Shown: positions 46,340-56,554, counted from the first letter of the stretch. The stretch: 64,000 bases of DNA from Tannerellaceae bacterium (GCA_031280645.1 JAITGL010000025.1:1-64000); one strand, 5' to 3'. Notes: generated from the sequence alone by a model not told the origin. Made by a program: numbers and translations.

Positions 46340-46800
46340 GGCTTTTATCTTTCGACAAAACGCAATTCCTTCCCAAAAATTCCGGGGAGTTTTTGTCGGA
46401 TGACAATTCCTTCCCAAAAATTCCGGGGAGTTTTTGTCGGATGACAATTCCTTCCCAAAATTTCCGGGGAGCTTTTGTCGGATGACAATTCCTTCCCGAA
46501 ATTTCCGGGGAGCTTTTGTCGGATGACAATTCCTTCCCGAAATTTCCAGGGAGCTTTTGTCGGATGACAATTCCTTCCCAAAATTTCCGGGAAGCTTTTG
46601 TCGGATGACAATTCCTTCCCGAAATTTCCGGGGAGCTTTTGTCGGATGACAATTCCTTCCCGAAATTTCCGGGGAGCTTTTGTCAAATGACATTTTCGTC
46701 CTGGAATTTCCGGGAAGGAATTGTCGGTTGACATTTTCGTCCTGGAATTTCCGGGAAGGAATTGTTGGATAACATGTCCTTCCCGGATTTTTTTTGAGGT
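46340..46800. repeat. Intergenic tandem array F, 41-bp units
   Basis: GACAATTCC-type motifs start at 46361, 46402, 46443, 46484, 46525 and 46566 and continue at 41-bp steps; the sequence between is TTCCCGAAATTTCCGGGGAGCTTTTGTC-like in two parts. From about 46,683 the unit changes to one with GACATTTTCGTCCTGG and GGGAAGGAATTG without loss of register. About 11 units lie between the SGNH start and the susD stop. Its palindromes are weaker than in other arrays. Confidence 0.93.
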
Positions 46801-46909
46801 TTTTGTCGTACGGCATCAGTTGCTTTTTATTGCGGGCCGCGTTTTTGCGGTGTTTATGGCCGGCAAATCAACGCTTTTGCAACAGGCCCGCTTTAAATTA
46901 TCCTGTGGT

Positions 46910-48514
46910 TTAATATCCCGGATTTTGCGTCCAATGCTTGTTCCGGTCCATCTCGTCCTGGGGGATGGGGGCAAGGTAGCGGGTTTGCAGGCGGTCGCCG
47001 GAGGTGAATTGCGGGTTGAGGGAGTTTTCCCAGTACTGGTTTTTTTGCCATTCGCCCACAACGCGCTCGGATATTATTTTGGGGAGGAGTTGCAGCCTGG
47101 CGATGTCGAACCAGCGTATGCCTACTTCGGCGGCGCACTCGTAGGCCCGCTCAAACACAACCGAGTCGCGGAAAGCCGCTTGAGAGAGGCCCGGGGCGAG
47201 GTCGGGCAGGCCGGCCCGATTGCGAACGCGGTTGATGGCGGCGTAGCTGTCGCCGGTTGGCGAGCCGGCCATGGCGGAGGCTTCGGCGTAGTTGAGCAGC
47301 ACGGTTGCATAGCGAATTATGTCGAGCGTTTTGTTTACGCTGGGTTGCATCCTGAATATGGCGGTTTCGTCTTCCTCGCATCCGTCGCCCATGGTTGTGC
47401 CTCGCTCGGCTACTCCGTAGCGGAACTTTTTAAACCATGGGTGCTGGGTGTTGGTGCCGGGGTCGTCCCATGCAACGAGCTTGAAGTCGTTGGTCCAATT
47501 ACCGTCGTTGTCTTTTTGCCGGATTTTCAGGGTGGTGAGGAATGTTTCGTCGGTGCGCTCGCATTTGGGGGCTTTGCGGAAGAAGTTTACTTCGGTGCAG
47601 AAGTCGTGCCATCCCTGCTCGCCGGCCAGGGAGTATTCGTCGTCGGGGATGGCGAATTGTCCGGGCGTGCGTCGCGGCAGGCCGTTGTCTTTATTGAATT
47701 GCAGGCTGAAGATTGCTTCCTCGTTGTTGTTGGTTTTAAACACGTCGCCGTAATTGGGCACGAGTTGAAATTTATTGGAGGATATCACTTCGTTCGACTT
47801 GGCTGCGGAGAGGGCGTACTTGCTTGCGTCTTGCAACGGCCATCCGGCCATGTTGAGGTAAACGTCGGCAAGGAGCGACTTGGCTGCATACCGGTGGGCT
47901 TTTCCGGGTTGGCCCGGCCATGATTCGGGCAGCATGGTTTCGGCCTGGGAGAGGTCGTCGACTATCAGGTTGTACACTTCGGGAACTGGCTGCCGGCTGG
48001 GGGCTTCGCTAACGTCGGTTTTTTCGGTTACGATGGGCAGGTCGCCAAAGGTTCGAACAAGGTAGAAGTAGCAGAGGGCCCTCATGAAGTGGGCTTGCCC
48101 GGCGGCTCCGTTTTTTTCGGCCTCGGAGGTGAAGTTAACGCGGTCGATAACGTTAAGGACGGCGTTTGCCTGGTAGATCGACTTCCAGCTTGCGTTCCAG
48201 AAGTTCTTAAGGTTAACGTTGTTTGCGCTTCCTTCGAGCTTGTCGAACTCCCGCACGGCTCCTTTATTGGATGCCGGGTGGGTTGAGAGGTCGTCGGCTG
48301 CGAAGTACGAGGGCATGTTGAATACGTATCCCCATGCGTCGTCGGGGCAGAGCACGCGGTACATTGCGGCTATTGTTCCTTCGAGTTCCTGCGGCGTTGA
48401 GTAGTAGCTGTCGGGGGTGAGCTTGGCCTTGGGATGCTCGGTCAGATCCTGGCATCCGTAGAGAAGGGCTGTGGCGGCGAGCATTGCCGCATATAATATG
48501 TTCTTTACTTTCAT
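46910..48514 (-). CDS. SusD/RagB-family nutrient-binding outer-membrane lipoprotein
   Basis: A 534-residue protein with a lipoprotein signal (LLYGCQDL, Cys about 21). It has the SusD-type TPR core (DSYYSTPQELEGTIAAMYRVL, AVLNVIDRVNFTSEAEKNGAAGQAHFMRALCYFYLVRTFGDLPIV) and the conserved C-terminal MDRNKHWTQNPGY. SusD proteins cap the SusC barrel and bind oligosaccharides or other ligands. No degradative enzyme lies next to it, so the substrate is unknown. It follows susC by 44 bp. Confidence 0.95.
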   Translation of the reverse strand: MKVKNILYAAMLAATALLYGCQDLTEHPKAKLTPDSYYSTPQELEGTIAAMYRVLCPDDAWGYVFNMPSYFAADDLSTHPASNKGAVREFDKLEGSANNVNLKNFWNASWKSIYQANAVLNVIDRVNFTSEAEKNGAAGQAHFMRALCYFYLVRTFGDLPIVTEKTDVSEAPSRQPVPEVYNLIVDDLSQAETMLPESWPGQPGKAHRYAAKSLLADVYLNMAGWPLQDASKYALSAAKSNEVISSNKFQLVPNYGDVFKTNNNEEAIFSLQFNKDNGLPRRTPGQFAIPDDEYSLAGEQGWHDFCTEVNFFRKAPKCERTDETFLTTLKIRQKDNDGNWTNDFKLVAWDDPGTNTQHPWFKKFRYGVAERGTTMGDGCEEDETAIFRMQPSVNKTLDIIRYATVLLNYAEASAMAGSPTGDSYAAINRVRNRAGLPDLAPGLSQAAFRDSVVFERAYECAAEVGIRWFDIARLQLLPKIISERVVGEWQKNQYWENSLNPQFTSGDRLQTRYLAPIPQDEMDRNKHWTQNPGY

Positions 48515-48558
48515 ATGCTTGATATTATTATAGGAAGGTTATTAATGTGATTGATGAA

Positions 48559-51500
48559 TCAGAATCCGATCCGCAGTCCGAAGGTATACATGCGCGGGTT
48601 GGGGATCATTCCCATTTCAAGCCCTTGCGTGGCTGCGTTGGTAGAGCTGTTGGTTTCGGGGTCGAGTCCGGGATACTTTGTGAAGGTGAGGAGGTTTTGC
48701 CCGCTCACATACAGTTCGAGGCTGCTTACGTATATCTTTCCGAGCAGGCTCCTGGGAACGTTGTATGTAAGGGCAACGTTTTTGAGCTTGATAAAGCTTC
48801 CGTCGTAAACAAAGCGGCTGCTTGCAAAGCGGTTGCCGTCCCATCGCGCAAGGGTGGGGATATCGTTTTCGTTAGAGGCCGACCATGGGTTCATGGCGTC
48901 TTTTATCACAGCGTGCCGTTGTATGCCGTGTCCGCCCCACATCAGTCCCATTGTTTGCGAGAATATATCATTGCCCGACATTCCCTGGAGCATTATGTTG
49001 AGCGAGAGGTTTCCGTAGCTAAAGTCGTTAACAAAGCCGAAGGCGAGGTCGGGGGTTCCGTTGCCTATTACTTTCTTGTCGTCTTCGTTAATGATGCCGT
49101 CGGCGTTAACGTCTTCAAACTTGGCGTCGCCGGGCAGGGCTCCCACTTTGGCGGCTTCGGCGGCTTCGCTCGACTTCCATGTGCCGAGGAAGTTCCATCC
49201 CCAGAAATCTCCGAGGGCGCTGCCTACGCGGAGTCGCGAAACGTTGGTTCCGAAGGTTCCGATGCCGCTGTACGGGATATTGTCTTCGCCCATGAGGTCG
49301 ATTACCTTGTTGCGGTTGAAGCCGAGGGTGAGATAGCTGTTCCATGTAAACTTCTTTCCGTTAACAGGGATTCCTCCTATCATAATTTCCAATCCCTTGT
49401 TGTTAATCTTGCCCATGTTGCGCAGGTAGGTTCCGCCTCCCATGTAGGCCGGGGCCGGATATTTGTAGAGGAGATCGGTTACGTCTTTGTTGTAGGCGTC
49501 GATGTTGAGCGTGAGGCGTCCGTTGTAGAGGGTTACGTCGAGGCCGACGTCGGTTTGCCTGGCGTGTTCCCATCCTACTTTGGTTGACACTATTTCGCCG
49601 AGGCCCGTGGTGGCGATGCGGGTTATTCCGTCGAAGAAGTAGTAGTCGCTTCCGGTTTTAACCTGGGCTACGGTTGCATAGGCGTCGACGGCCTGGTTGC
49701 CGGTTTCGCCGTAGCTGGCGCGCAGCTTGAGACCGTGTATTACCGGATGATTTTCGAGGAAGCTTTCGTTGGCAATGTTCCATGCTGCGGCAATGGCCGG
49801 GAAGTTGTCCCACTTTTCGGTTAGGTGCGAAGATCCGTCGCGGCGGAAGCTGGCCGTAACAAGGTATTTGTCCTTATAGGAGTAATTGATCCGGCCCATG
49901 TACGATTCCATTGCGTCGCCCGAATAGTCGGAGGTGGCCACGGTGGTTGATCCCAGGCTGAGGTTGTAGTAGGTAAGGGCTTCGGCGCTTAGCCGGCGAG
50001 CCATTCCGCGCTGGGTGGTGCGTTCGTATTCGCTGCGTTCGTAAAGCAGGGTGGCGTTAATGTTATGATCGCCGAAGCGTTTGTTATAGGTAAGGAAGTT
50101 ACTGCTGCGGAACGACGTCCATGTGCCGGAGTTGATCTCTGCCCTTGTTCCCTGCTCTTTGGCTTCCTGCGAGTATTTCCCGCGCCAGGCCTGGTCGAAG
50201 TATGAGCCGGAGGCGTAGGTGTTGTTAGAGGTGAAGGTCAGGCCGTCGAATAGCTTGTAGGTAAGAATCCCGGTTCCCTCGGTTGCTTTTCCCGATCGGT
50301 CTTCCTTCATATCCATTATGCTTCCGAGCGGATTAACTCCCAAGGCGGCGTAAGGAGCCTCGCCGGTGGTATAGTTGCCGTTGGCATCGTAAACGGGGAA
50401 TGTGGGATCGTAGTAATGAGCCTGGGTAAACGGATCGTAAATATCTCCTTCAAACTGCGCGTTGCGATTTTTGGATTCGATGTAGGAGAAGATAAACTTC
50501 AGATCGAGCCGGCTGTTGATCTTCGTATCCAAGTTGGCCCGAAGATTAGCTTTTTTGTACCATTGGTTCACAACAAGCCCGGGTTGATCCATCAGGTTAT
50601 ACGAAACGCGATACTTTACCGCCTCGGATCCGCCCGACACGCTTACGTCGTAGTTTTGGATCCAGGGGCTGCGGGTCATTTCCGATATCCAGTTGGAGCC
50701 GCCGGTACGTTCAAGTTCGGCTATGTTCTGGTCTGAAAAGGCGCCGGCCTTGTAGTGAGCGTTAACGTTACGCGCAAACTCGGCCGCGCTCATTATGTCG
50801 AGCGTTTTCGGAGCGCTTGCGTTGGCCCACCATGCGTTAAAGTTTACCCTGGGTTTGCCCTGCTCGCCCGACTTTGTGGTTATCATCACCACGCCGTTGG
50901 TTCCCCTCGAACCGTAGATAGCCGTCGACGAAGCGTCTTTCAGGATTTCTATCGAAGCTATATCGCTTGGGTTAAGAGCGTCGATGCCGCCTCCGATATT
51001 GCCGTCGATAACATAAAGCGGATTGGTTCCGCCGGTGATTGAACTTGCTCCGCGTATTTTTACGTTGAGCCCTTTGCCGGGCTGTCCGCTGTTGCTTACA
51101 ACCTGCACTCCGGGCGTCGTACCCTGGAGGGCTTGTTCAAAGCGGGTGATAGGACGCTTGGCAAGCTCCTCGGTCTTAACGGAGCTTACGGCTCCGGTAA
51201 CGTCAGACTTTCGCTGCACGCCATAACCTACAACAACCACTTCGCCAAGCGCAAGCATATCCTCGTCGAGCGTTATATCCAGGCGAGCCGTAGCCGCTAC
51301 CTCTTTTGTAACATATCCCACGTAGGAGATTTGCAGCGTTCGGCCGCCGGCCACGTTGAGCGAGAACTCGCCGTTAGCGTCGGTAATAGCTCCGTTAACC
51401 GTGCCTTTTTCAAGAACGCTGGCGCCGATAATTTCAGCTCCGGCGGCATCGGTAACTTTCCCGCGAACAGTAATGGTTTGCTGAGCCGACGCTTCCGACG

Positions 51501-51600
51501 GGAATCCGTAACAAAAGACGAGGGCTACCGTAACAAGAAAAAATGCTTTAAGCATAATGGATTTACGAGATTTAACTCGCGCAAAGACTTCATTTTCCAT
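48559..51600 (-). CDS. SusC/RagA-family TonB-linked outer-membrane transporter
   Basis: A 1013-residue transporter. The signal peptide starts most naturally at the inner Met of MLKAFFLVTVALVFCYGF (residue 16, about position 51,555); upstream residues may be non-coding. A CarbopepD_reg-like domain (ITVRGKVTDAAGAEIIGAS), the plug VVVVGYGVQRKSDVTGAVSSV and a 22-strand barrel ending in YTFGLRIGF follow. It imports ligands bound by SusD with TonB energy. A -7 element is present upstream, then about 870 bp of unannotated sequence and array G. Confidence 0.95.
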   Translation of the reverse strand: MENEVFARVKSRKSIMLKAFFLVTVALVFCYGFPSEASAQQTITVRGKVTDAAGAEIIGASVLEKGTVNGAITDANGEFSLNVAGGRTLQISYVGYVTKEVAATARLDITLDEDMLALGEVVVVGYGVQRKSDVTGAVSSVKTEELAKRPITRFEQALQGTTPGVQVVSNSGQPGKGLNVKIRGASSITGGTNPLYVIDGNIGGGIDALNPSDIASIEILKDASSTAIYGSRGTNGVVMITTKSGEQGKPRVNFNAWWANASAPKTLDIMSAAEFARNVNAHYKAGAFSDQNIAELERTGGSNWISEMTRSPWIQNYDVSVSGGSEAVKYRVSYNLMDQPGLVVNQWYKKANLRANLDTKINSRLDLKFIFSYIESKNRNAQFEGDIYDPFTQAHYYDPTFPVYDANGNYTTGEAPYAALGVNPLGSIMDMKEDRSGKATEGTGILTYKLFDGLTFTSNNTYASGSYFDQAWRGKYSQEAKEQGTRAEINSGTWTSFRSSNFLTYNKRFGDHNINATLLYERSEYERTTQRGMARRLSAEALTYYNLSLGSTTVATSDYSGDAMESYMGRINYSYKDKYLVTASFRRDGSSHLTEKWDNFPAIAAAWNIANESFLENHPVIHGLKLRASYGETGNQAVDAYATVAQVKTGSDYYFFDGITRIATTGLGEIVSTKVGWEHARQTDVGLDVTLYNGRLTLNIDAYNKDVTDLLYKYPAPAYMGGGTYLRNMGKINNKGLEIMIGGIPVNGKKFTWNSYLTLGFNRNKVIDLMGEDNIPYSGIGTFGTNVSRLRVGSALGDFWGWNFLGTWKSSEAAEAAKVGALPGDAKFEDVNADGIINEDDKKVIGNGTPDLAFGFVNDFSYGNLSLNIMLQGMSGNDIFSQTMGLMWGGHGIQRHAVIKDAMNPWSASNENDIPTLARWDGNRFASSRFVYDGSFIKLKNVALTYNVPRSLLGKIYVSSLELYVSGQNLLTFTKYPGLDPETNSSTNAATQGLEMGMIPNPRMYTFGLRIGF

Positions 51601-51695
51601 CTAACAGGAATCAATTTAAAGTTAATGTTCTAATAATAATAAGTCTCTAATTACATTGCCGGAATACAGGACGTTTAAACCGACAACTACGGGCG

Positions 51696-51703
51696 CAAAT
51701 ATA
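51696..51703 (-). promoter_or_regulatory. -7 element for susC-susD
   Basis: The minus strand reads TATATTTG, matching TAnnTTTG, 96 bp upstream of the first possible susC start. Confidence 0.55.
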
Positions 51704-52570
51704 TGCAAATACTTGTGAAGAGAAAACAGCAATCTTTTTTTCATCTTCATCCAATAACAATTGTTCCCGACCGGGTATCAATTAAACTGGAAATAAGGCC
51801 GGCTTAAGCAACGGAAACACAATCGTATTTTACCGGTTTAACCGTTACTGTAAACAGACAACGACGCCGACTATACTTTATGCTTAACACTCGAATCGTT
51901 AGCCTGTGCAGAATCCATCCGCAACGGGCGCCGCCGGCCCTTGCCGGAGCAAAGTTTTCCAGAGCCTTTAACCGCTCCTGCCTCGCCGGATGCTCTGGCG
52001 GCGCACCGCTCATCCTCGAAGCCGGCGAATCGCTCGATAACAGGTACGTTGCGCCGGCGTCGGAGCAGGAGGTATGCGCCAAGGCTGTAAAAGACCTCGC
52101 CGACGCCGTTCCGGAACCGCCTGCCGAAGCATCCTGCAACAACTCGCGCCGGATAAGCCGGTTTGCAGCCCAAACAGCGCCGCGCACGCTTACCTCCTGA
52201 CGAGCCGGCGCCGTTTGCGGGCCAATAACTGCGCAGGGGCCGCGCAACCCGGCAACGTAACATGGGTAACCCCGCGGGCGCCGTTAATCCCCTGTGGCAA
52301 ACCTTCCGGGAAAACCGCCTCATGCGGCCGCTTCCGGCCAGCGAGATGCAGCGTAACCCGGAGTTGCGGCAAAACCCCGCATATTAATCCTTAACGGCGC
52401 GCCGGTTCCAGCCGTAAGGCTACATCCGTAAGGCCGCCGGAGCAACGACCGGCGGTTTTCCTTTCTATTGCATCCCCCCGCCCCAATCCCCCCGGTTTAA
52501 CCCGCCGGAAGCCTCCGGTTAACCTTGAACAGGCCAAAAAAGCGGTTTTTACGGGAGATAACGCCGCGCG
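51704..52570. other. Unassigned GC-rich intergenic region between susC promoter and array G
   Basis: About 870 bp, from about 51,880 GC-rich with many GCCGG and CGCCG stretches. Open frames of 100-150 codons exist on both strands (for example plus 51,880-52,200, minus 51,804-52,247), but their proteins are Arg/Ala/Cys-rich, lack family signatures and overlap each other. I see no convincing gene. It may be degraded coding sequence or an untranslated or structured RNA. Confidence 0.5.
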
Positions 52571-52574
52571 GGCG

Positions 52575-53810
52575 ACCATTCTGACATGTCAGAATGCTTC
52601 CCGCAACTTTCAGGCGACCATTCTGACATGTCAGAAAGCTTCCCGCAACTCCCAGGCACGTTTTCTGACATGTCAGAAAGCTTCCCGCAACTCTCAGGCG
52701 AGCATTCTGACATGTCAGAAAGCTTCCCCACAACTTCGGGCGAGTTTTCTGACATGTCAGAAAGCTTCCCCACAACTTCGGGCGAGTTTTCTGACATGTC
52801 AGAATGGTTCCCGCAACTCCCAGACAAGCATACGGGAATGTCGGGATGCCCCGACCAAACCGTGGGCGAGCGTTCCAGCATGTCGGAATGGTTCGATCAA
52901 ACCGCGTGGAAGTTTTCCGACATGCCATAATATTCCGGTCAAACCACTTAAAAGCTTTCCAGCATGTCAGAACGATCCGGTCAAACAGCGGAGAAGCGTT
53001 CTGACATGTCAGAATGTTCCGGTCAAACCACTGGAAAGCTTTCCAGCATGTCAGAATGATCCGGTTAAACAGCGGAGAAGCGTTCCAACATGTCAGAATG
53101 TTCCGGTCAAACCACTGGAAAGCTTTCCAGCATGTCAGAATGTTCCGGTCAAACAGCGGAGAAGCGTTCCAACATGCCATAATATTCCAATCAAACCACT
53201 GGAAAGCTTTCCAGCATGTCAGAATGATCCGGTTAAACAGCGGAGAAGCGTTCCGACATGCCATAATATTCCAATCAAACCACTGGAAAGCTTTCAAGCA
53301 TGTCATAATGATCCGGTCAAACAGCGGAGAAGCATTCCGACATGTCAGAATATTCCAATCAAACCACTGGAAAGCTTTCCAGCATGTCATAACGATCCGG
53401 TTAAACAGCGTAGAAGCGTTCCAACATGTCAGAATGTTCCGGTCAAACCACTGGAAAGCTTTCCAGCATGTCAGAATGATCCGGTCAAACCACTGGAAAG
53501 CTTTCAAGCATGTCAGAATGATCCGGTTAAACAGCGGAGAAGCGTTATAACATGCCATAATATTCCAATTAAACTACTTGGAAGCTTTCCGGCATGTTAG
53601 AATGTTTCAGTCAAACAACTGGGAAGCTTTCCAGCATGTCAGAATATTCCGATCAAACAACTGGGAAGCTTTCCTGCATGTCAGAATATTCCGATCAAAC
53701 AGCGGGGAAGCTGTCTGGCATGACGGAATGGTTCATACCGGGCGGAGGGGGCCTTCCGGATACGGCAGAATGTTTCCCGGAAACGGCGGGGATGTTGCCG
53801 GCCGCCGCCG
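52575..53810. repeat. Intergenic tandem array G, 42-bp units, about 29 copies
   Basis: The largest array. CATG-centred motifs recur every 42 bp (CTGACATGTCAG at 52581, 52623, 52665, 52707; CATG at 53047, 53089, 53131, 53173). The first block has the 16-bp perfect palindrome TTCTGACATGTCAGAA. The second block, from about 52,850, alternates two unit forms, one with the 16-bp palindrome CTGGAAAGCTTTCCAG and one with AGCGGAGAAGCGTTCC, giving an 84-bp higher-order pattern in places. Units decay near 53,757. Long open frames run through both strands because 42 is a multiple of three. Confidence 0.95.
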
Positions 53811-53863
53811 AAGGGCTCCCTAAGGCTTGCCGCAACGGCTTTAACCGATAAATTGGGGAGGGC

Positions 53864-56554
53864 TTATATCTTTTGATACACTGGTATCGAGAGCTTGATA
53901 TGCAGGCTTCGCCCAACGTCGTATATGCCGTTTACTTTATAGCGGGAAAGGTGGTCGTAACAGGTTTTGTTGAGCAGGTTGTTTACCGACAGGCTTAGCC
54001 GTGCGGCTTGCTTTTTAATGCGGATCTCGACGGCTACGCCGGAGTTGAGCAGGCTGTATGCCGGGGTGGGCGCTTCGCCGGCGGCAACCCTGTTCTGGGC
54101 AAGCGATGCAATGTGCTGCATGTAGATGGAGATGGCGCGGAGCGGTTGGCCGGCTGCGGGGCGGAAGTTGGCGCTTATCGTGGTGCGTATCTTCTGCGAG
54201 GGCATAAGGGCCAGGTAATTGCCGTTGCGCTCTTGCCCGTAAACGCTGCCGAACGAGCTTTCGGCGTGGAGCCAGTCGAGCGGATGGGGGTGGAGGTGAA
54301 TGCCGGCTTCGCCTCCGTAAAGGCGGGCGTGTTCCTGTACATAGCCATAGGCGGGGGCGTTGTTTATCGTTTCGCCTGTTGGCCTTAAGTGTATGTAGTT
54401 GCGTATATAATTAAAGTAGGGGTTGATGAAGAGGCTTATGTGTTTGGCGGAGTAACCGAGGGCCAGGTCGGCCTGGAAGTTGTTTTCGGTTTTAAGGTTG
54501 GGGTTGCCGGTTTCGTGGCGGTTTGTTCCGTGGTGGATCCCGTCGCTCAGCAATTCGTACATGTTGGGGGCCCGGAATCCGGAGGATAGCGCAATGCGCA
54601 GGTTGATAGCTTCGTTAACGGGTTGCTGGAGGCCTGCGGAGAAGTTGAAGGCTAAATAGTCGCGCTGCAAAGACGGTTTGTCTTGCATTTCCTGCGCGCT
54701 TACGCTCCGGCGGTCGAGCCTGACGCCTGTTTGCAGCATTGCGTTATCCGCGTAGCGGAGGCTTGCGAGGGCGAATGCTCCGAGGTCGAATGTTTTGGCG
54801 TTCGGAACGAGTATTTCTTCGCCCCGGTTGGTATTGCTTTGCGCCATTCCCTGGTTGCCGGCGGTCAGGGTTAACCGTTCGCCGATTATGGCGGAGTACC
54901 ATTTAAGGTTCCACGACAGGGTTTGGAGTTGCATGTGGAGGGCGGCTTCGTGGTCGTGGTCATGATCGTGTTCGGCTTCGTGGTCGTGGTCGTGTTCGTG
55001 TTCGGCTTCAAATTCACGGCGGCTGTTTGCAATGTATCCGGCGTCGATCTTGAGTTTTGACCCGTTGGGGAAGAACCATGTGTTTTCGGAGCTAAGGTAG
55101 TGGGTGTTCATGTGTTGGTATGGGAGGGCGGGGGTGCGTTGTCCGGGGTTGGGGGTTTCGTGGTCGCCGGGTTCTTCATGTTCTTCATGGTCGTCGGGTT
55201 CGTCGTGCTCGTCGGGTTCGCTCAGTCCGTATCGTTCGCCCAGGAATCCATATTTGAGAGATGAAGTGAAGCGTCGGCCGGTATATCCTGCTACGGCTTT
55301 GAGGTTGCCTGTATTGAAACGCGAGTTGCGCACGCGGAGGTTGTTGCCGTCTGCATAGTCGGCCTGCGTGTTATATCCTCCGAAGATGTTGAGATGCAGT
55401 TTATTTTTCGAGATCTTGAGGGCGGCGTTATTGTTCCACCCGTTAGTATTGCCGGCAAACTCCGAGGCGGCTCTTGCTTCCAGGGTTCCCTCGGCGGCGT
55501 ACCGTTCGTCGACGAAATATAAAACGCCTCCGAGGGCGTCGCTGCCGTAGAGAAGCGATGCGGGGCCTTTGATGATTTCAACCTGCTCGTATCCGTTCTC
55601 ATCGAGTCCGAGGCCGTGTTCGTCGCCCCACTGCTGGTTTTCGATTCTTAGTCCCTGCGAGAAAACGGCTATACGGTTACCGCTCAATCCGCGTATAACG
55701 GGCTTTCCGATTCCGGTTCCGCTGCTCAGATTGTCAAGACCGGGAACCGACGCAAGTTTCCGTGCGAGCGAAAGTCCTGGAATGGTTATATCGGCCAGGT
55801 TTAGCTTCTCTACGTTCATTACATTCTCTCCCTGCAGCCGCGAGCTGTTCTCAATCGCGACAATTTCCTGCAACTCATGAACGGCTGGATGGAGATAAAC
55901 CGTTACGCCGCCTTGCTTGAGCCGTATATTACCCGTATATGTTTGATATCCCACGGCCGATATCTGCGCCGGGACTTGCGGCGCGGCAAGGTCGACCGTA
56001 AACCGGCCGAGCGAATCGGTTACGCCGCCGGTTTTCATATCGGGGAAGTATACGGCGGCGTATTCGATGGCCTGGCCGCTCTCCGCATCCATAACCGTTA
56101 CTTTTGTTTGCGCATCGGCGGTAATATCCGCCGCGGTAAGGAGGATGAACAGGGCAATCAGTTTATTAAGCGCGTTGCACTTGCTGCAAAACCCCGAAAT
56201 ATAGGACGCGAACGAGGCCGCGACGTATCCTGCCGGCAATTCCTGCTTGGCCACAGGCTCGTTTATACATATAATATCGTTGCATGATATGCAATGAAAA
56301 TGCGGATGCCCGTCGTGGTGATTCCCGGCGGTGCATCCGCTGCAAAGGGCATAATAGGTTTCGCCTTCGGCGTTGACAATCCGGTGTAGCTTTCCTTCGT
56401 CGCAGAAGCTTTGCAATATGCGGTAAAGCGTAACGCGGTCCATCTTTTCCGGCAATCGCCTGTCGATTTCTTCGCGGCTGAGTGCGGAGTTGGCTTTGAT
56501 CAGAATGTCGAGGATTAATTGCTTTGTGCGGGTGTTTCTTCTTTGCTTATCCAT
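53864..56554 (-). CDS. Fur/Zur-type repressor fused in frame to a His-rich TonB-dependent receptor
   Basis: An 896-residue open frame. Residues 1-127 are a Fur-family regulator: winged helix TRTKQLILDILIKANSALS and DRVTLYRILQSF, then the metal site HHDGHPHFHCISC and the second pair CSKC (123-126). Residues about 129-148 look like a signal peptide (KLIALFILLTAADITADAQ). A carboxypeptidase-regulatory-like domain (151-230), a TonB plug (LASVPGLDNLSSGTGIGKPVIRGLSG) and a beta-barrel follow. Two His/Asp/Glu-rich loops (about 475-500 and 530-555) suggest zinc or another transition metal as ligand. There is no ATG, GTG or TTG start in frame between the Fur part and the signal sequence. Either a true fusion, or two genes joined by a frameshift or sequence error. 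Confidence 0.8.
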   Translation of the reverse strand: MDKQRRNTRTKQLILDILIKANSALSREEIDRRLPEKMDRVTLYRILQSFCDEGKLHRIVNAEGETYYALCSGCTAGNHHDGHPHFHCISCNDIICINEPVAKQELPAGYVAASFASYISGFCSKCNALNKLIALFILLTAADITADAQTKVTVMDAESGQAIEYAAVYFPDMKTGGVTDSLGRFTVDLAAPQVPAQISAVGYQTYTGNIRLKQGGVTVYLHPAVHELQEIVAIENSSRLQGENVMNVEKLNLADITIPGLSLARKLASVPGLDNLSSGTGIGKPVIRGLSGNRIAVFSQGLRIENQQWGDEHGLGLDENGYEQVEIIKGPASLLYGSDALGGVLYFVDERYAAEGTLEARAASEFAGNTNGWNNNAALKISKNKLHLNIFGGYNTQADYADGNNLRVRNSRFNTGNLKAVAGYTGRRFTSSLKYGFLGERYGLSEPDEHDEPDDHEEHEEPGDHETPNPGQRTPALPYQHMNTHYLSSENTWFFPNGSKLKIDAGYIANSRREFEAEHEHDHDHEAEHDHDHDHEAALHMQLQTLSWNLKWYSAIIGERLTLTAGNQGMAQSNTNRGEEILVPNAKTFDLGAFALASLRYADNAMLQTGVRLDRRSVSAQEMQDKPSLQRDYLAFNFSAGLQQPVNEAINLRIALSSGFRAPNMYELLSDGIHHGTNRHETGNPNLKTENNFQADLALGYSAKHISLFINPYFNYIRNYIHLRPTGETINNAPAYGYVQEHARLYGGEAGIHLHPHPLDWLHAESSFGSVYGQERNGNYLALMPSQKIRTTISANFRPAAGQPLRAISIYMQHIASLAQNRVAAGEAPTPAYSLLNSGVAVEIRIKKQAARLSLSVNNLLNKTCYDHLSRYKVNGIYDVGRSLHIKLSIPVYQKI

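Noticed and set aside
46295..46816. Overlapping repeat-peptide open frames of up to 173 codons through array F
   Set aside because: Several frames are open at once and the peptide is a translation of the 41-bp unit in rotating frames; no start site or family match.
52497..53558. A 353-codon minus-strand open frame with 14-residue repeats through array G (and a 178-codon plus-strand one)
   Set aside because: The frames stay open because the 42-bp unit is a multiple of three and lacks stops in several frames. Both strands and several frames are open together, the peptides have no signal or known fold, and the other arrays with a 41-bp unit break frame.
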